A DNA stretch of 35,669 nucleotides from OCS155 cluster bacterium AG-349-E07 (GTDB taxonomy: Bacteria; Actinomycetota; Acidimicrobiia; Actinomarinales; Actinomarinaceae): positions 1 to 35,669 of the forward strand of contig QCCZ01000007.1 in NCBI GenBank assembly GCA_003281085.1. Direction: 5' to 3'. Shown here piece by piece: positions 1 to 9,042 of the stretch; within the stretch, counting starts at the first letter, position 1, and the number at the start of each line of letters is the position of its first letter. The notes beneath the pieces are model-generated. The model had not been told where the DNA came from and searched no databases. It worked only from the letters and a program-made list of their open reading frames with translations. Both the position numbers and the translations under genes were made by a program.

Positions 1-6
1 AAACAA

Positions 7-1266
7 ATGTTGATAAGTTCTTCTAATGGTGTATCTAAAGTTGCAATTTTAGAGGGCCCTACTTTAGTTCAATATTATTCATCAGAAAATACTGGAAAAT
101 CAAAAGTCGGAAATATTTATCTTGGAAAAGTTAAAAATGTTCTACCTGGTATGGAAGCAGCTTTTGTTTCATTTGGTGAAGAGAAAAATGGTGTTTTATA
201 TGTTGCAGATATTGAAGGTTCAACTAAAAATTCTAAAATCGAAAATCTTTTAAAAGCAGATCAAGAAATCTTAGTGCAGGTTGTAAAAGATGCAATGGGT
301 GAAAAAGGCGCGAGATTAACAGGACAAATTTCACTACCCGGAAGATATTTAGTTTTAATCCCTAACTCCAAAACAAAAGGAATTTCACGAAGGCTTGCAG
401 ACAACGAAAGAGAGCGGTTAGACAAAATCATTAGAAAAATAAAGCCAAATAATTTTGGAGTGATTGTTCGAACAGCTGCAGAAGGGGTCAGTGAAGAGTC
501 TCTCAAAGTTGATATAGAAAAATTGGTTGAAGAATGGAAAACAGTAAGTAATTATCAAAGTGGTGATGCACCTAAACTAATACATAAAGAACCCGATGTA
601 TCAATAAAAGTAATTCGTGAACATTTAAATTCCACATTTAAGAAAGTACTTATTGATAAAAAATCACAACATGATCAAGTTAAAGAATATGTTAAATTAA
701 CTTCACCTGAAATTTTAGATATTGTTGACCATTATGATGATCAACTTGGATTATTTGAAAGATATCATATTGAAGATCAAATAAAAAAAGCTTTAGACAG
801 AAAAGTTTGGTTGCCTTCAGGTGGTCATTTAATTATTGATAGAACAGAAGCATTAACGGTTATTGATGTTAATACTGGAAAATTTGTTGGCAAGAACAGT
901 CTAGAAGAGACTGTTTATGAAAATAATTTAGAAGCAGCAGAAGAAATCGCTAGGCAATTAAGGTTAAGAGATATTGGTGGAATTATTGTTATTGATTTTA
1001 TAGATATGGAATCTCAGAAAAAACAACAAAATCTATTAAATAAATTTAAACAAGAGCTTGCCAAGGATAAAACAAGAACACAAGTTTTTGATATATCCAG
1101 ATTAGGTTTAGTTGAAATGACCAGGAAAAATGTAGCAGCTGGTTTAATAGAAAGCTTTTCAGATGAGTGTGAAAAATGCAATGGTAGAGGACTTATTATC
1201 AATGATATTTTTTCTAACAAAACTATAGATGAAGGTTTGCTTGAGTCAGAAGCTGTAGTAGAGTAA
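7..1266 (+). CDS. rng: Ribonuclease E/G family protein (RNase G-like, short form); the frame is open to base 1, so the start may lie upstream
   Basis: VGNIYLGKVKNVLPGMEAAFVSFG S1-like start, LTVIDVNTGKFVG...NLEAAEEIARQLRLRDIGGIIVIDFIDM catalytic core, CEKCNGRG Zn-link; directly upstream of rplU-rpmA. Confidence 0.93.
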   Translation: MLISSSNGVSKVAILEGPTLVQYYSSENTGKSKVGNIYLGKVKNVLPGMEAAFVSFGEEKNGVLYVADIEGSTKNSKIENLLKADQEILVQVVKDAMGEKGARLTGQISLPGRYLVLIPNSKTKGISRRLADNERERLDKIIRKIKPNNFGVIVRTAAEGVSEESLKVDIEKLVEEWKTVSNYQSGDAPKLIHKEPDVSIKVIREHLNSTFKKVLIDKKSQHDQVKEYVKLTSPEILDIVDHYDDQLGLFERYHIEDQIKKALDRKVWLPSGGHLIIDRTEALTVIDVNTGKFVGKNSLEETVYENNLEAAEEIARQLRLRDIGGIIVIDFIDMESQKKQQNLLNKFKQELAKDKTRTQVFDISRLGLVEMTRKNVAAGLIESFSDECEKCNGRGLIINDIFSNKTIDEGLLESEAVVE

Positions 1267-1273
1267 TTGAGTT

Positions 1274-1600
1274 ATGAGTAAATACGCTGTAGTCAAAATT
1301 GGTGCCTTACAAGAAAAAGTTTCCATTGGAGACGAGCTAGTTGTTTCATCAAGCTTTTCAGAAACAACTTTAATTCCAATATTAGTTAGTCCAAAAAAAG
1401 GACAAATTGTTTCTGATTCTAAAGAGCTTGGTAAATTTAAAGTAGAAATAGAACATATTGGTGATGCAAAGTCTAAAAAAATTAATATTTTTCAATATAA
1501 AAATAAAACTGGTAACAGAAGAAGAATGGGCTATAGAGAAGACAATAAAATTATTCAAATAAAAAATATTGTAGGCCTAGAGGGTAGCGAGGAGGAATAA
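1274..1600 (+). CDS. rplU: 50S ribosomal protein L21
   Basis: [19 protein letters not shown]...[21 protein letters not shown]; position before rpmA. Confidence 0.95.
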   Translation: MSKYAVVKIGALQEKVSIGDELVVSSSFSETTLIPILVSPKKGQIVSDSKELGKFKVEIEHIGDAKSKKINIFQYKNKTGNRRRMGYREDNKIIQIKNIVGLEGSEEE

Positions 1601-1851
1601 TGTCAAAGACAAAAGCCGGAGGTTCAACAAGAAACGGTAGAGACTCAGAGTCAAAACGACTTGGGACTAAAGTTTTTGATGGTGAAAAAATTTCTGCTGG
1701 TTCCATAATGGTTCGTCAAAGAGGGACAAAAATACATCCTGGTGAAAATGTATCTAAAGGTGGAGATGATACTTTATTTGCAAAAACAGATGGTGTTGTA
1801 AAATTTTCTACTAGAAATGGCCGTAAATTAGTCAATGTAATCCCACAATGA
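1600..1851 (+). CDS. rpmA: 50S ribosomal protein L27
   Basis: [48 protein letters not shown]; strong SD (gaggagg) upstream; TAATG overlap with rplU. Confidence 0.97.
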   Translation: MSKTKAGGSTRNGRDSESKRLGTKVFDGEKISAGSIMVRQRGTKIHPGENVSKGGDDTLFAKTDGVVKFSTRNGRKLVNVIPQ

Positions 1852-1855
1852 ACTC

Positions 1856-3055
1856 ATGTTCGTTGACGAAATTAAATTATCAGTTCATTCTGGAGCTGGC
1901 GGCTCGGGTTCAGTAAGTTTTAAAAAAACATCATCAAAGTCATCTCCTTCTGGCGGATCTGGCGGATCTGGTGGAAGTGTAATTATCACCGTAAATGAAC
2001 AATTGAATGATTTATCACATATAATCTCTAAAAGTTCTCTTAAAGCAGAAAATGGAACTGATGGGAATAAAAATTTTCAAAATGGTAAAAAGGGCAAGGA
2101 TTTAATAATCGAGGTACCAAAAGGTACAAAAATAAAAGTAGATAACGAAGTTTATGCTGATCTTCATGAAAATAAATCATCTTTCATTGTTTTAGAAGGA
2201 TCAAAAGCAGGTAGAGGTAATTATGATTTAATTTCAAAAAGAGTTCCAAATCCTCAGTTTTGCGAACATGGTGAAAAACGAAATAAAATTGAAATTACAT
2301 TAACTTACTCAATCTATTCAGATCTTGTTATTGTGGGCTTACCCAATGCAGGAAAAAGTACGCTGATAACTAAATTAACAAATTCGAAGGCCCAAATTGC
2401 AGATTATGAATTTACAACAACATCTCCTAATTTGGGTATATTAAACAATTCAGATCTTAAATTAAAAATATGTGATCTACCTGGTCTAATAAAAGGTGCT
2501 TCAGATGGCGTTGGCATGGGAGAGAGAATTCTTAGACACATTAGAAATACAAAACTAATCGTTTATTTATTAGACCCATTGAATCAAAGCTATAGTTTAG
2601 AAGATCAAGTTAATTTGTTAGAAAAAGAGATAATTGAATACGACCAAAATTTTTCTGAAATCCCAACTATTAAAGTAGTAAATAAGTTAGATAAATCTGA
2701 AATAAGCATTGATGACTCTATAAATATTTCAGCGCAAACAGGTTTAAATATTGAAATGTTAATTCAAAATATAGTTGAAATTTTTCAATCTGACAAGAAT
2801 AGGCTTTACGGAGACTTTCAAAAGATTACCTTGCAGAAAGATGATCTAATAATTAATCAAGATCAAGGAAAATTTAAATGTACCGGAAGATTTGTTGAAT
2901 CTATAATTGGGTTATCTGGAAACAAAGATGAAGTAAATAATGAAATATTTTACAGATATGAAAATTCATATCTGCCAAATAAACTTGAAGAACTCGGAGT
3001 TGTTGATGGAGATACAATTATGTTAGGAAACCTAGAATTTGAATATAAAAAATAA
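1856..3055 (+). CDS. obg: GTPase Obg/CgtA
   Basis: Gly-rich Obg fold, G1 GLPNAGKST, G3 DLPGLIKGA, G4 NKLD, C-terminal OCT-like domain. Confidence 0.95.
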   Translation: MFVDEIKLSVHSGAGGSGSVSFKKTSSKSSPSGGSGGSGGSVIITVNEQLNDLSHIISKSSLKAENGTDGNKNFQNGKKGKDLIIEVPKGTKIKVDNEVYADLHENKSSFIVLEGSKAGRGNYDLISKRVPNPQFCEHGEKRNKIEITLTYSIYSDLVIVGLPNAGKSTLITKLTNSKAQIADYEFTTTSPNLGILNNSDLKLKICDLPGLIKGASDGVGMGERILRHIRNTKLIVYLLDPLNQSYSLEDQVNLLEKEIIEYDQNFSEIPTIKVVNKLDKSEISIDDSINISAQTGLNIEMLIQNIVEIFQSDKNRLYGDFQKITLQKDDLIINQDQGKFKCTGRFVESIIGLSGNKDEVNNEIFYRYENSYLPNKLEELGVVDGDTIMLGNLEFEYKK

Positions 3056-4085
3056 AAAAACAATTGTAATAAAGATTGGAACTACATCTTTAATAGATGA
3101 AGGTAAATTAAGTCAACCACTTCTTCATTCGCTTGCAGAAAAAATAAAACAACACCAAAACACTCACAATTTTGTCATTGTTACATCTGGTGCAGTAAGT
3201 CTTGGAGGTATGGAGTTAAATTATAAAACAAGACCAAAGTCAATGAAAAAATTACAAGTTGCTTCAGCAGTAGGTCAAATTCAATTAATTAATGAATACA
3301 AAAAAGTGTTTAATGAAAACGATTTACAAATTGCTCAAGTATTGATTACTAAAAACCTTATTGATGATAGAGAACAATTTGTTAATACTACTCAGGCGCT
3401 GAATGAACTTTTAGCTCAAAATATAATTCCTGTAATTAATGAAAACGACGTTGTTGCAACTGAGGAATTAAAGTTTGGAGACAACGATAGATTATCAGCA
3501 ATTGTCTCGATAATTGTGAATGCATCTAAGTTGATACTTGTAACTAACAAACAAGGTTTATATAACTTCAATCCAGATAAAAATTCAGATGCAAAAATGA
3601 TTGAATTTATACAATTTAACTCATCACAATTGAACGATTTAATTCCAATCTCTAGCGACGGTGAAGGCGAGGGAGGATTTTCAACAAAGATAATGGCAGC
3701 GCAAATTGCAGGTTTCTCAGGAATACAAACTCAAATAATTAGTTGGTCTGAACAAAATTTTGTAGATGCTATAGAAGGCAAACAAGTTGGAACTTTAATA
3801 CTTGAATCTGATAAAAAAATTAGACTCAGAAAATTATGGATAGCTTATGGAATGCAATCAACTTCAAAAATAGAAATTGACGCCGGGGCATTTGATGCAA
3901 TTAAAAAGAATGCATCACTTTTATGCAATGGGGTAGTTAAAATACATGAAGATTTCAATATTGGCGATGGAATTGATGTTGTTTTAAATGATATAAATGT
4001 AGCAAAAGGAATTGCCAAAATTTCATCTAATGAAATTTCAGACAATATTGTATTAATTCATACAGATGATTTAATTATTTTGTAA
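3039..4085 (+). CDS. proB: Glutamate 5-kinase with C-terminal PUA domain (TTG start)
   Basis: TIVIKIGTTSLIDEGKL, VTSGAVSLG, IPVINENDVVATEELKFGDND, PUA-like C-terminus; overlaps obg by 17 nt. Confidence 0.94.
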   Translation: MNIKNKKTIVIKIGTTSLIDEGKLSQPLLHSLAEKIKQHQNTHNFVIVTSGAVSLGGMELNYKTRPKSMKKLQVASAVGQIQLINEYKKVFNENDLQIAQVLITKNLIDDREQFVNTTQALNELLAQNIIPVINENDVVATEELKFGDNDRLSAIVSIIVNASKLILVTNKQGLYNFNPDKNSDAKMIEFIQFNSSQLNDLIPISSDGEGEGGFSTKIMAAQIAGFSGIQTQIISWSEQNFVDAIEGKQVGTLILESDKKIRLRKLWIAYGMQSTSKIEIDAGAFDAIKKNASLLCNGVVKIHEDFNIGDGIDVVLNDINVAKGIAKISSNEISDNIVLIHTDDLIIL

Positions 4086-4125
4086 AAATATTTTACTAAT
4101 AAGATTTCTTAATTAACCTTTAGAT

Positions 4126-5367
4126 ATGTTAAATGAAATAGGAATCAAAGCACAAAAAGCTTCGTTACAAATTGCAAGGCTTGATACCGAATTAAAGAAC
4201 AAAATTCTTCTTGATATGTCTGAAGAATTGTTAAACAATCAAGAAAATATACTTGAAGCTAATTTATTAGACATTGAAAACTCTAAAGACTTAAAATTAT
4301 CTACTGCACTTACTGACAGACTTACTCTTAACGAAGAAAGAATTGTTGGTATGTCAAACGGACTAAAAAAAATTATACCTTTAAATGATCCTGTTGGTGA
4401 AGTTACTAGTAGTTGGACGACGGATGACGGATTATTAATTAATAAAGTTAGGGCTTCATTTGGTGTAATTGGAGTAATTTATGAGGCAAGACCAAATGTT
4501 ACAAGTGATGTATCTGGCTTATGTTTAAAATCGGGGAATGCAGTAATTCTTAGAGGGTCAAGCTATTGTCTTGATTCAAATAAAGTAATTCTGCAGACAC
4601 TTCAAAATGCATTGAGGAAAAATCAAGTTGATGAAAATGCAATCCAAATTATTGATAGTAAAGACAGAGAAGACACAATTAAATTTATGCAAATGACTGA
4701 ATATATAGATCTAATTGTTCCTAGAGGTGGCAAAGGATTAATTCAGACGTTAGTTGAAAATGCAAAAGTACCATTTATTTTAGACGGAGATGGAAACGTC
4801 CACTTATATATCCATTCTGATGCAAAAAAAGACAATATTATTGATATTGTTATTAATTCAAAAGTTCAAAGACCAGGGGTTTGCAATGCATTAGAAACAT
4901 TATTAATTAACGCAGAGGTGTATAAAGAAATGGGTGAAGAAATCGTTAACTCTCTACTTAAAGAGGATGTAGAGCTATATGTTGATCCAATAATCAAAAA
5001 AAACTTTCAAGAACTTACAATTGCAACTGATGAACACTTTGAAACAGAATTTCATGATTTGAAGCTTGCAATCAAAGTAGTAAATAATATTGAAGAGGCA
5101 ATAAGCCATATAAACGAATTTTCTTCAGGCCACACTGAAGCAATTTTGACTGAATCAACAGAAGCTGCTGACTTATTTACAAGTTCAATTGATTCTTCTG
5201 TGTTGTTCGTTAATAGTTCAACAAGATTTACTGATGGTGAAATGTTTGGGTTTGGTGCTGAGATAGGTATTAGCACTCAAAAATTGCATGTAAGAGGACC
5301 TATGGGATTAGAAGCGCTAACTTCTGAAAAGTATGTAGTTAAAGGAAATGGACAAATTAGAAAATGA
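4126..5367 (+). CDS. proA: Glutamate-5-semialdehyde dehydrogenase (gamma-glutamyl phosphate reductase)
   Basis: FGVIGVIYEARPNVTSDVSGLCLKSGNAVILRGS, RPGVCNALETLLIN, FGFGAEIGISTQKLHVRGPMGLEALTS. Confidence 0.97.
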   Translation: MLNEIGIKAQKASLQIARLDTELKNKILLDMSEELLNNQENILEANLLDIENSKDLKLSTALTDRLTLNEERIVGMSNGLKKIIPLNDPVGEVTSSWTTDDGLLINKVRASFGVIGVIYEARPNVTSDVSGLCLKSGNAVILRGSSYCLDSNKVILQTLQNALRKNQVDENAIQIIDSKDREDTIKFMQMTEYIDLIVPRGGKGLIQTLVENAKVPFILDGDGNVHLYIHSDAKKDNIIDIVINSKVQRPGVCNALETLLINAEVYKEMGEEIVNSLLKEDVELYVDPIIKKNFQELTIATDEHFETEFHDLKLAIKVVNNIEEAISHINEFSSGHTEAILTESTEAADLFTSSIDSSVLFVNSSTRFTDGEMFGFGAEIGISTQKLHVRGPMGLEALTSEKYVVKGNGQIRK

Positions 5368-6203
5368 GTGACAAAAAATTACAAATCAAAGATTTCGAGA
5401 AAAATAATTATTTTGCAACCCAAGAATTGGTTGATGTTGTAAATGCTGCATTATTTTTAGATAAACCTCTTTTAATTGAGGGTCCAGCTGGTACCGGAAA
5501 GACTTATCTTGCTAAGTCGTTATCAAATATGTTAAGTAAAGAACTTATCAGACTTCAATGTCATGAGGGTATTGATGAGGATAAAGCAATTTATGAATGG
5601 GATTATAAAAAACAATTATTATCTATACAAAATGACAAAAATGAAAAAGATTTATTTACTGATGAGTATCTGATAGAAAGACCAATTTTAAAATCATTGA
5701 AAACATCAGACTCATTATTTCTTGTTGATGAGATAGATAGATCAGATGAAGAATTTGAGGCACTTCTCTTGGAAGTGTTGGCAGAAAAACAAGTAACTAT
5801 TCCTGAGATAGGAACAGTTGCTGGCGAAGGTAGTAATTTTACAATCCTTACTTCAAATGCCACAAGAGATCTTTCAGAGGCACTCAGAAGGAGATGTATT
5901 TACTTTTTTCTTGATTATCCTTCCATTGAAATTGAAACTAAAGTAATACTCAGTAATGTTGAGAGCATATCAGAGGAAAAAGCAAAAAAATATTCTCTTT
6001 TTAGTTCTTTTATAAGAAAACTAAATTTAAATAAACCTCCTTCCTTGATTGAAACTGTTGAATGGGTTAAATACAATCATGAGAACAATCATGAGGAGCT
6101 TGATTCCAACATCGGTATCCTTATAAAAGATATAGATGATCAAAAGCTCTACAAAGAAAAATTAAAAGAGAATAATGATTTTAAAAACGGATCAGTTACT
6201 TAA
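5364..6203 (+). CDS. MoxR-type AAA+ ATPase
   Basis: Walker A GPAGTGKT, LFLVDEIDRSDEEFEALLLEVLAEKQVTIPEIG, TSNATRDLSEALRRRC; ATGA overlap with proA. Confidence 0.9.
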   Translation: MSDKKLQIKDFEKNNYFATQELVDVVNAALFLDKPLLIEGPAGTGKTYLAKSLSNMLSKELIRLQCHEGIDEDKAIYEWDYKKQLLSIQNDKNEKDLFTDEYLIERPILKSLKTSDSLFLVDEIDRSDEEFEALLLEVLAEKQVTIPEIGTVAGEGSNFTILTSNATRDLSEALRRRCIYFFLDYPSIEIETKVILSNVESISEEKAKKYSLFSSFIRKLNLNKPPSLIETVEWVKYNHENNHEELDSNIGILIKDIDDQKLYKEKLKENNDFKNGSVT

Positions 6204-7515
6204 ATTCTCACAGTTTTGTAAAGAGAATGAACTATTTTTTTCATCTGACAGGCTGTCAGACTTAATCATTTTTCTTAAAAAAAATGAATTAGATAATCAA
6301 GATACTGAAATAAATTTTTTATACCATTTACTTCCTACAAACAAACTTGAAAAGGAACGGCTCAGAGACTTAATAAATGAATTTTTTGGTTATTCAATCA
6401 GCGCTGGTCAAGAAGAATTTCTTTACTTAGATGAATACAAAATTGACTCAATGACTGATGGTCAAATTAATATTAATTTTGAAAATGTTTCTGATGATTT
6501 ATTAAACAATTTTGGTGATATAGATTTCAGCAGACCTGTTTCAAATATTTACTGGCTAAACCAAATTAAAAAATCACAAAACTATATTAATGAAATAGCA
6601 TTTTTTGATGTTGAATTTAATTCTGCTTTAGATTCAATCGTAAACAATCAAAATAAAGAAACATATGTAGAAATGCTTGATTTGGCTTTGTTAGAGAGAA
6701 TACAGGAATTGAGAAATCAATTTAAAGAACCTTATGTGCCAAGTGATTTAAGCAAGAAAGAAGATTTACAAGAAAAAGATTTCTTATTTACAGACAGTGA
6801 TGAAAGAAATAAATTACTTAAAGAAACAAGACAACTCGGTTTAATTTTGGCTAATAAATTTATTAGATACTCAAATTCTTCCTCAAAAGGAAAATTAAAT
6901 TTTCGAAAAACTATCAGGAAATCATTACAAAGTGGTGGAAGCTTGTATAAAACTGTATTTAAACCACAAATAAGAAAAAAACCGAGACTTATCTTGTTAT
7001 GTGATATTAGTGGATCTATGGCGCTTTACTCATTATTTGGATTAACTTTACTTTTTGGAGTTGTTCAAAGATTTAGGTCTGTAAAAGCTTTTGTTTTTAT
7101 TGATGGTTTAACTGAGATAACTAAAGATCTTCAAAATCTGAAAATTAATAATATTAAAAGTATATTAAATAATTGGAATGAATACGTAAAAGTCGATGGT
7201 CATTCTGATTATCAAAGATCTTTTGAAGATTTGTTAGCCTCTAAGAGTATTCTTAATTCAAGTAGTAATTCCTTACTTGTTATTGGGGATGCAAGAAATA
7301 ATTATCGTTCAATTAATAAAAATACTATTGATAAACTTTCAAAGTGCTTTAAAGATATATATTGGATGAACCCAGAGAGATCACAATATTGGAATACAGG
7401 AGACAGTAGGTTTATGGATTTTCAACAAATTTGTGAACACTACAGTGAGGTAAGAAACTTTAAACAGCTCAAAGATTTTATAATAAAAATTAACTTTAAG
7501 AAAGTAATAAGGTAA
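6175..7515 (+). CDS. VWA domain-containing protein, CoxE-like
   Basis: MIDAS motif LLCDISGSMALYS, late RNNYRSINK...IYWMNPE typical of CoxE-like VWA partners of MoxR; overlaps the MoxR gene by 29 nt. Confidence 0.85.
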   Translation: MILKTDQLLKFSQFCKENELFFSSDRLSDLIIFLKKNELDNQDTEINFLYHLLPTNKLEKERLRDLINEFFGYSISAGQEEFLYLDEYKIDSMTDGQININFENVSDDLLNNFGDIDFSRPVSNIYWLNQIKKSQNYINEIAFFDVEFNSALDSIVNNQNKETYVEMLDLALLERIQELRNQFKEPYVPSDLSKKEDLQEKDFLFTDSDERNKLLKETRQLGLILANKFIRYSNSSSKGKLNFRKTIRKSLQSGGSLYKTVFKPQIRKKPRLILLCDISGSMALYSLFGLTLLFGVVQRFRSVKAFVFIDGLTEITKDLQNLKINNIKSILNNWNEYVKVDGHSDYQRSFEDLLASKSILNSSSNSLLVIGDARNNYRSINKNTIDKLSKCFKDIYWMNPERSQYWNTGDSRFMDFQQICEHYSEVRNFKQLKDFIIKINFKKVIR

Positions 7516-8078
7516 TGAACATAGGGGTCTTAGGTGGTACATTTGATCCACCACATTATGCACATCTTAGGATTGCAGAGAGGTCAATTGACCAATTTAA
7601 CTTAGATAGAGTAATATTTATTCCGTCAGGAAATCCTTGGCAAAAAAAAGATGCTACATCTTATCGCCATAGATATGAAATGACAAAAATTCTTATCGGT
7701 GATTCTCATGATTTAGAAATAAGTGATATTGAAAATTCAGAGAAAAATCCATCATATACTTATGAAACTTTAAATAAATTGAATCACCCTAAAGAAAGGT
7801 TATATTTTATTCTTGGCTCAGATGCTGCAATCAATATTAAAACTTGGAAGAATTATGAATTACTACCAAACTTAACTAATTTTTTAATTGCATTAAGAAG
7901 TGAAGATAATATCGACATACTCAAAAATAATTTTCCGTTTAATTATGAAATAATTTCTGGAGATAAATTAGATTTAAGTTCTACAATTTTACGAAATAAA
8001 ATAAAAGAAAATAATATTGAGGTTAGTGAGTTACCTTCCGAAGTGTTAATTTATATTAAAGAAAACAGTCTTTATTGA
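7515..8078 (+). CDS. nadD: Nicotinate-nucleotide adenylyltransferase
   Basis: MNIGVLGGTFDPPHYAHLRIAE, FIPSGNPWQK, LSSTILRNKIKE. Confidence 0.95.
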   Translation: MNIGVLGGTFDPPHYAHLRIAERSIDQFNLDRVIFIPSGNPWQKKDATSYRHRYEMTKILIGDSHDLEISDIENSEKNPSYTYETLNKLNHPKERLYFILGSDAAINIKTWKNYELLPNLTNFLIALRSEDNIDILKNNFPFNYEIISGDKLDLSSTILRNKIKENNIEVSELPSEVLIYIKENSLY

Positions 8079-8533
8079 AATTTGTCCTTTATATCTTGAA
8101 TTTCAGAATCTAATTCGTCTAGTTTTTCTAGTTCATCTTCCTCTAATTCTTTAAGTTTCTCAATTTCATTTTCTAATTCCTCAAGTTTTTCTAAAACATC
8201 GTCATTTGTATGATGATCTACGTAATTTCTTGTGAATTTTGCTGAGATAATAGCTGTAACAGTAGCAATTAACCCAATTCCTAAAAACATTAAAGCACTT
8301 GCTACAAATCTTCCAAGGGTCGTCGTAAGTTCAATGTCACCATAACCAACTGTTGTTATAGTAACTAAAGCCAGCCAAATACCATCACCAAAATTATTAA
8401 TATTTGGTTCAGATATGTAAAACAGATATCCAAATACTCCAACAAAAAATATTAATGCTCCTAATATCGTTCTTAATCTTTTGCTGTTAAAAACTGTCTC
8501 TAGTAAGCTAAAAAAGTTTTTTATTCTGCTCAA
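8072..8533 (-). CDS. Two-TM potassium channel-family protein with C-terminal charged coiled coil
   Basis: Selectivity filter TTVGYGD in the ion-channel pore region IWLALVTITTVGYGD, flanking TM helices, heptad-rich Glu/Leu/Lys tail; GAGGAGA SD upstream of the TTG start. Confidence 0.88.
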   Translation of the reverse strand: MSRIKNFFSLLETVFNSKRLRTILGALIFFVGVFGYLFYISEPNINNFGDGIWLALVTITTVGYGDIELTTTLGRFVASALMFLGIGLIATVTAIISAKFTRNYVDHHTNDDVLEKLEELENEIEKLKELEEDELEKLDELDSEIQDIKDKFQ

Positions 8534-8578
8534 ATTTTCTCCTCATATCTAAGAATAGTGTGTTTATTTTTTACATGG

Positions 8579-8584
8579 TAAGAT
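8579..8584 (+). promoter_or_regulatory. Candidate -10 element for rsfS (leaderless spacing)
   Basis: TAAGAT, 8 nt, then GTG 8593; no SD in the gap. Confidence 0.3.
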
Positions 8585-8592
8585 ATTTATAA

Positions 8593-8949
8593 GTGTCAAA
8601 TTTAAAGAAACAAAATATTCAGGAATCATATTTCTTAGACACTTTGTTAGACATCATTTATTCGCAAAAGCTTCAAGATATTATTATTTACAAAGGCAAT
8701 AATTCTTTGGCATATAAAAATATTATTATCTCAACCGCAAATTCAAATACTCAAATGAATGGTGTAGTAAAAAAAATAACAGATATCTTAAAAGATAAAT
8801 CATCATTTAATGTTGAGGGCAAAGATTCTTCATGGGTGTTAGTTGAAGTAAAAGATGTTTTAATTCATATTTTTAACAATGATTCAAGAGAGTTCTATAA
8901 TCTTGAAGATATATACTTTGATTGTGAATTAATTTATCAGTATGAATAA
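8593..8949 (+). CDS. rsfS: Ribosome silencing factor RsfS (GTG start)
   Basis: Iojap/RsfS features: KLQDIIIYKG...STANSNTQMNGVVKKI...WVLVEVKDVLIHIFNNDSREFYNLEDIY; downstream of nadD. Confidence 0.92.
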   Translation: MSNLKKQNIQESYFLDTLLDIIYSQKLQDIIIYKGNNSLAYKNIIISTANSNTQMNGVVKKITDILKDKSSFNVEGKDSSWVLVEVKDVLIHIFNNDSREFYNLEDIYFDCELIYQYE

Positions 8950-8960
8950 TCTTAAGTTAC

Positions 8961-9033
8961 GGGGCTGTAGCTCAGTTGGCAGAGCACTTGCATGGCATGC
9001 AAGGGGTCAGGGGTTCAAATCCCCTCAGCTCCA
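8961..9033 (+). tRNA. tRNA-Ala (anticodon GGC)
   Basis: Cloverleaf readable by eye: acceptor GGGGCTG/CAGCTCC, anticodon stem CTTGC/GCAAG with loop ATGGCAT, T-arm GGGGTTCAAATCCCC. Confidence 0.96.
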
Positions 9034-9042
9034 CTTTTAATT

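Noticed and set aside
261-506. Minus-strand ORF opposite rng
   Set aside because: Shadow ORF of a strongly supported coding gene, no motif. The same applies to the minus-strand ORFs at 1014-1220, 3845-4045, 5052-5276, 5603-5863, 7381-7563, 15125-15391, 15883-16077, 16664-16849, 18751-18963, 19342-19524, 21015-21245, 21664-21867 and 25292-25477.
1940-1980. Gly-Ser repeat tctggcggatctggcggatctggtgga in obg, considered as a tandem repeat element
   Set aside because: It is the glycine-rich N-terminal region expected in Obg; normal protein feature.
8992-9042. ORF-track start MACKGSGVQIPSAPLLI upstream of the flippase
   Set aside because: This part lies inside tRNA-Ala(GGC); the ATG at 9043 gives a normal flippase N-terminus.
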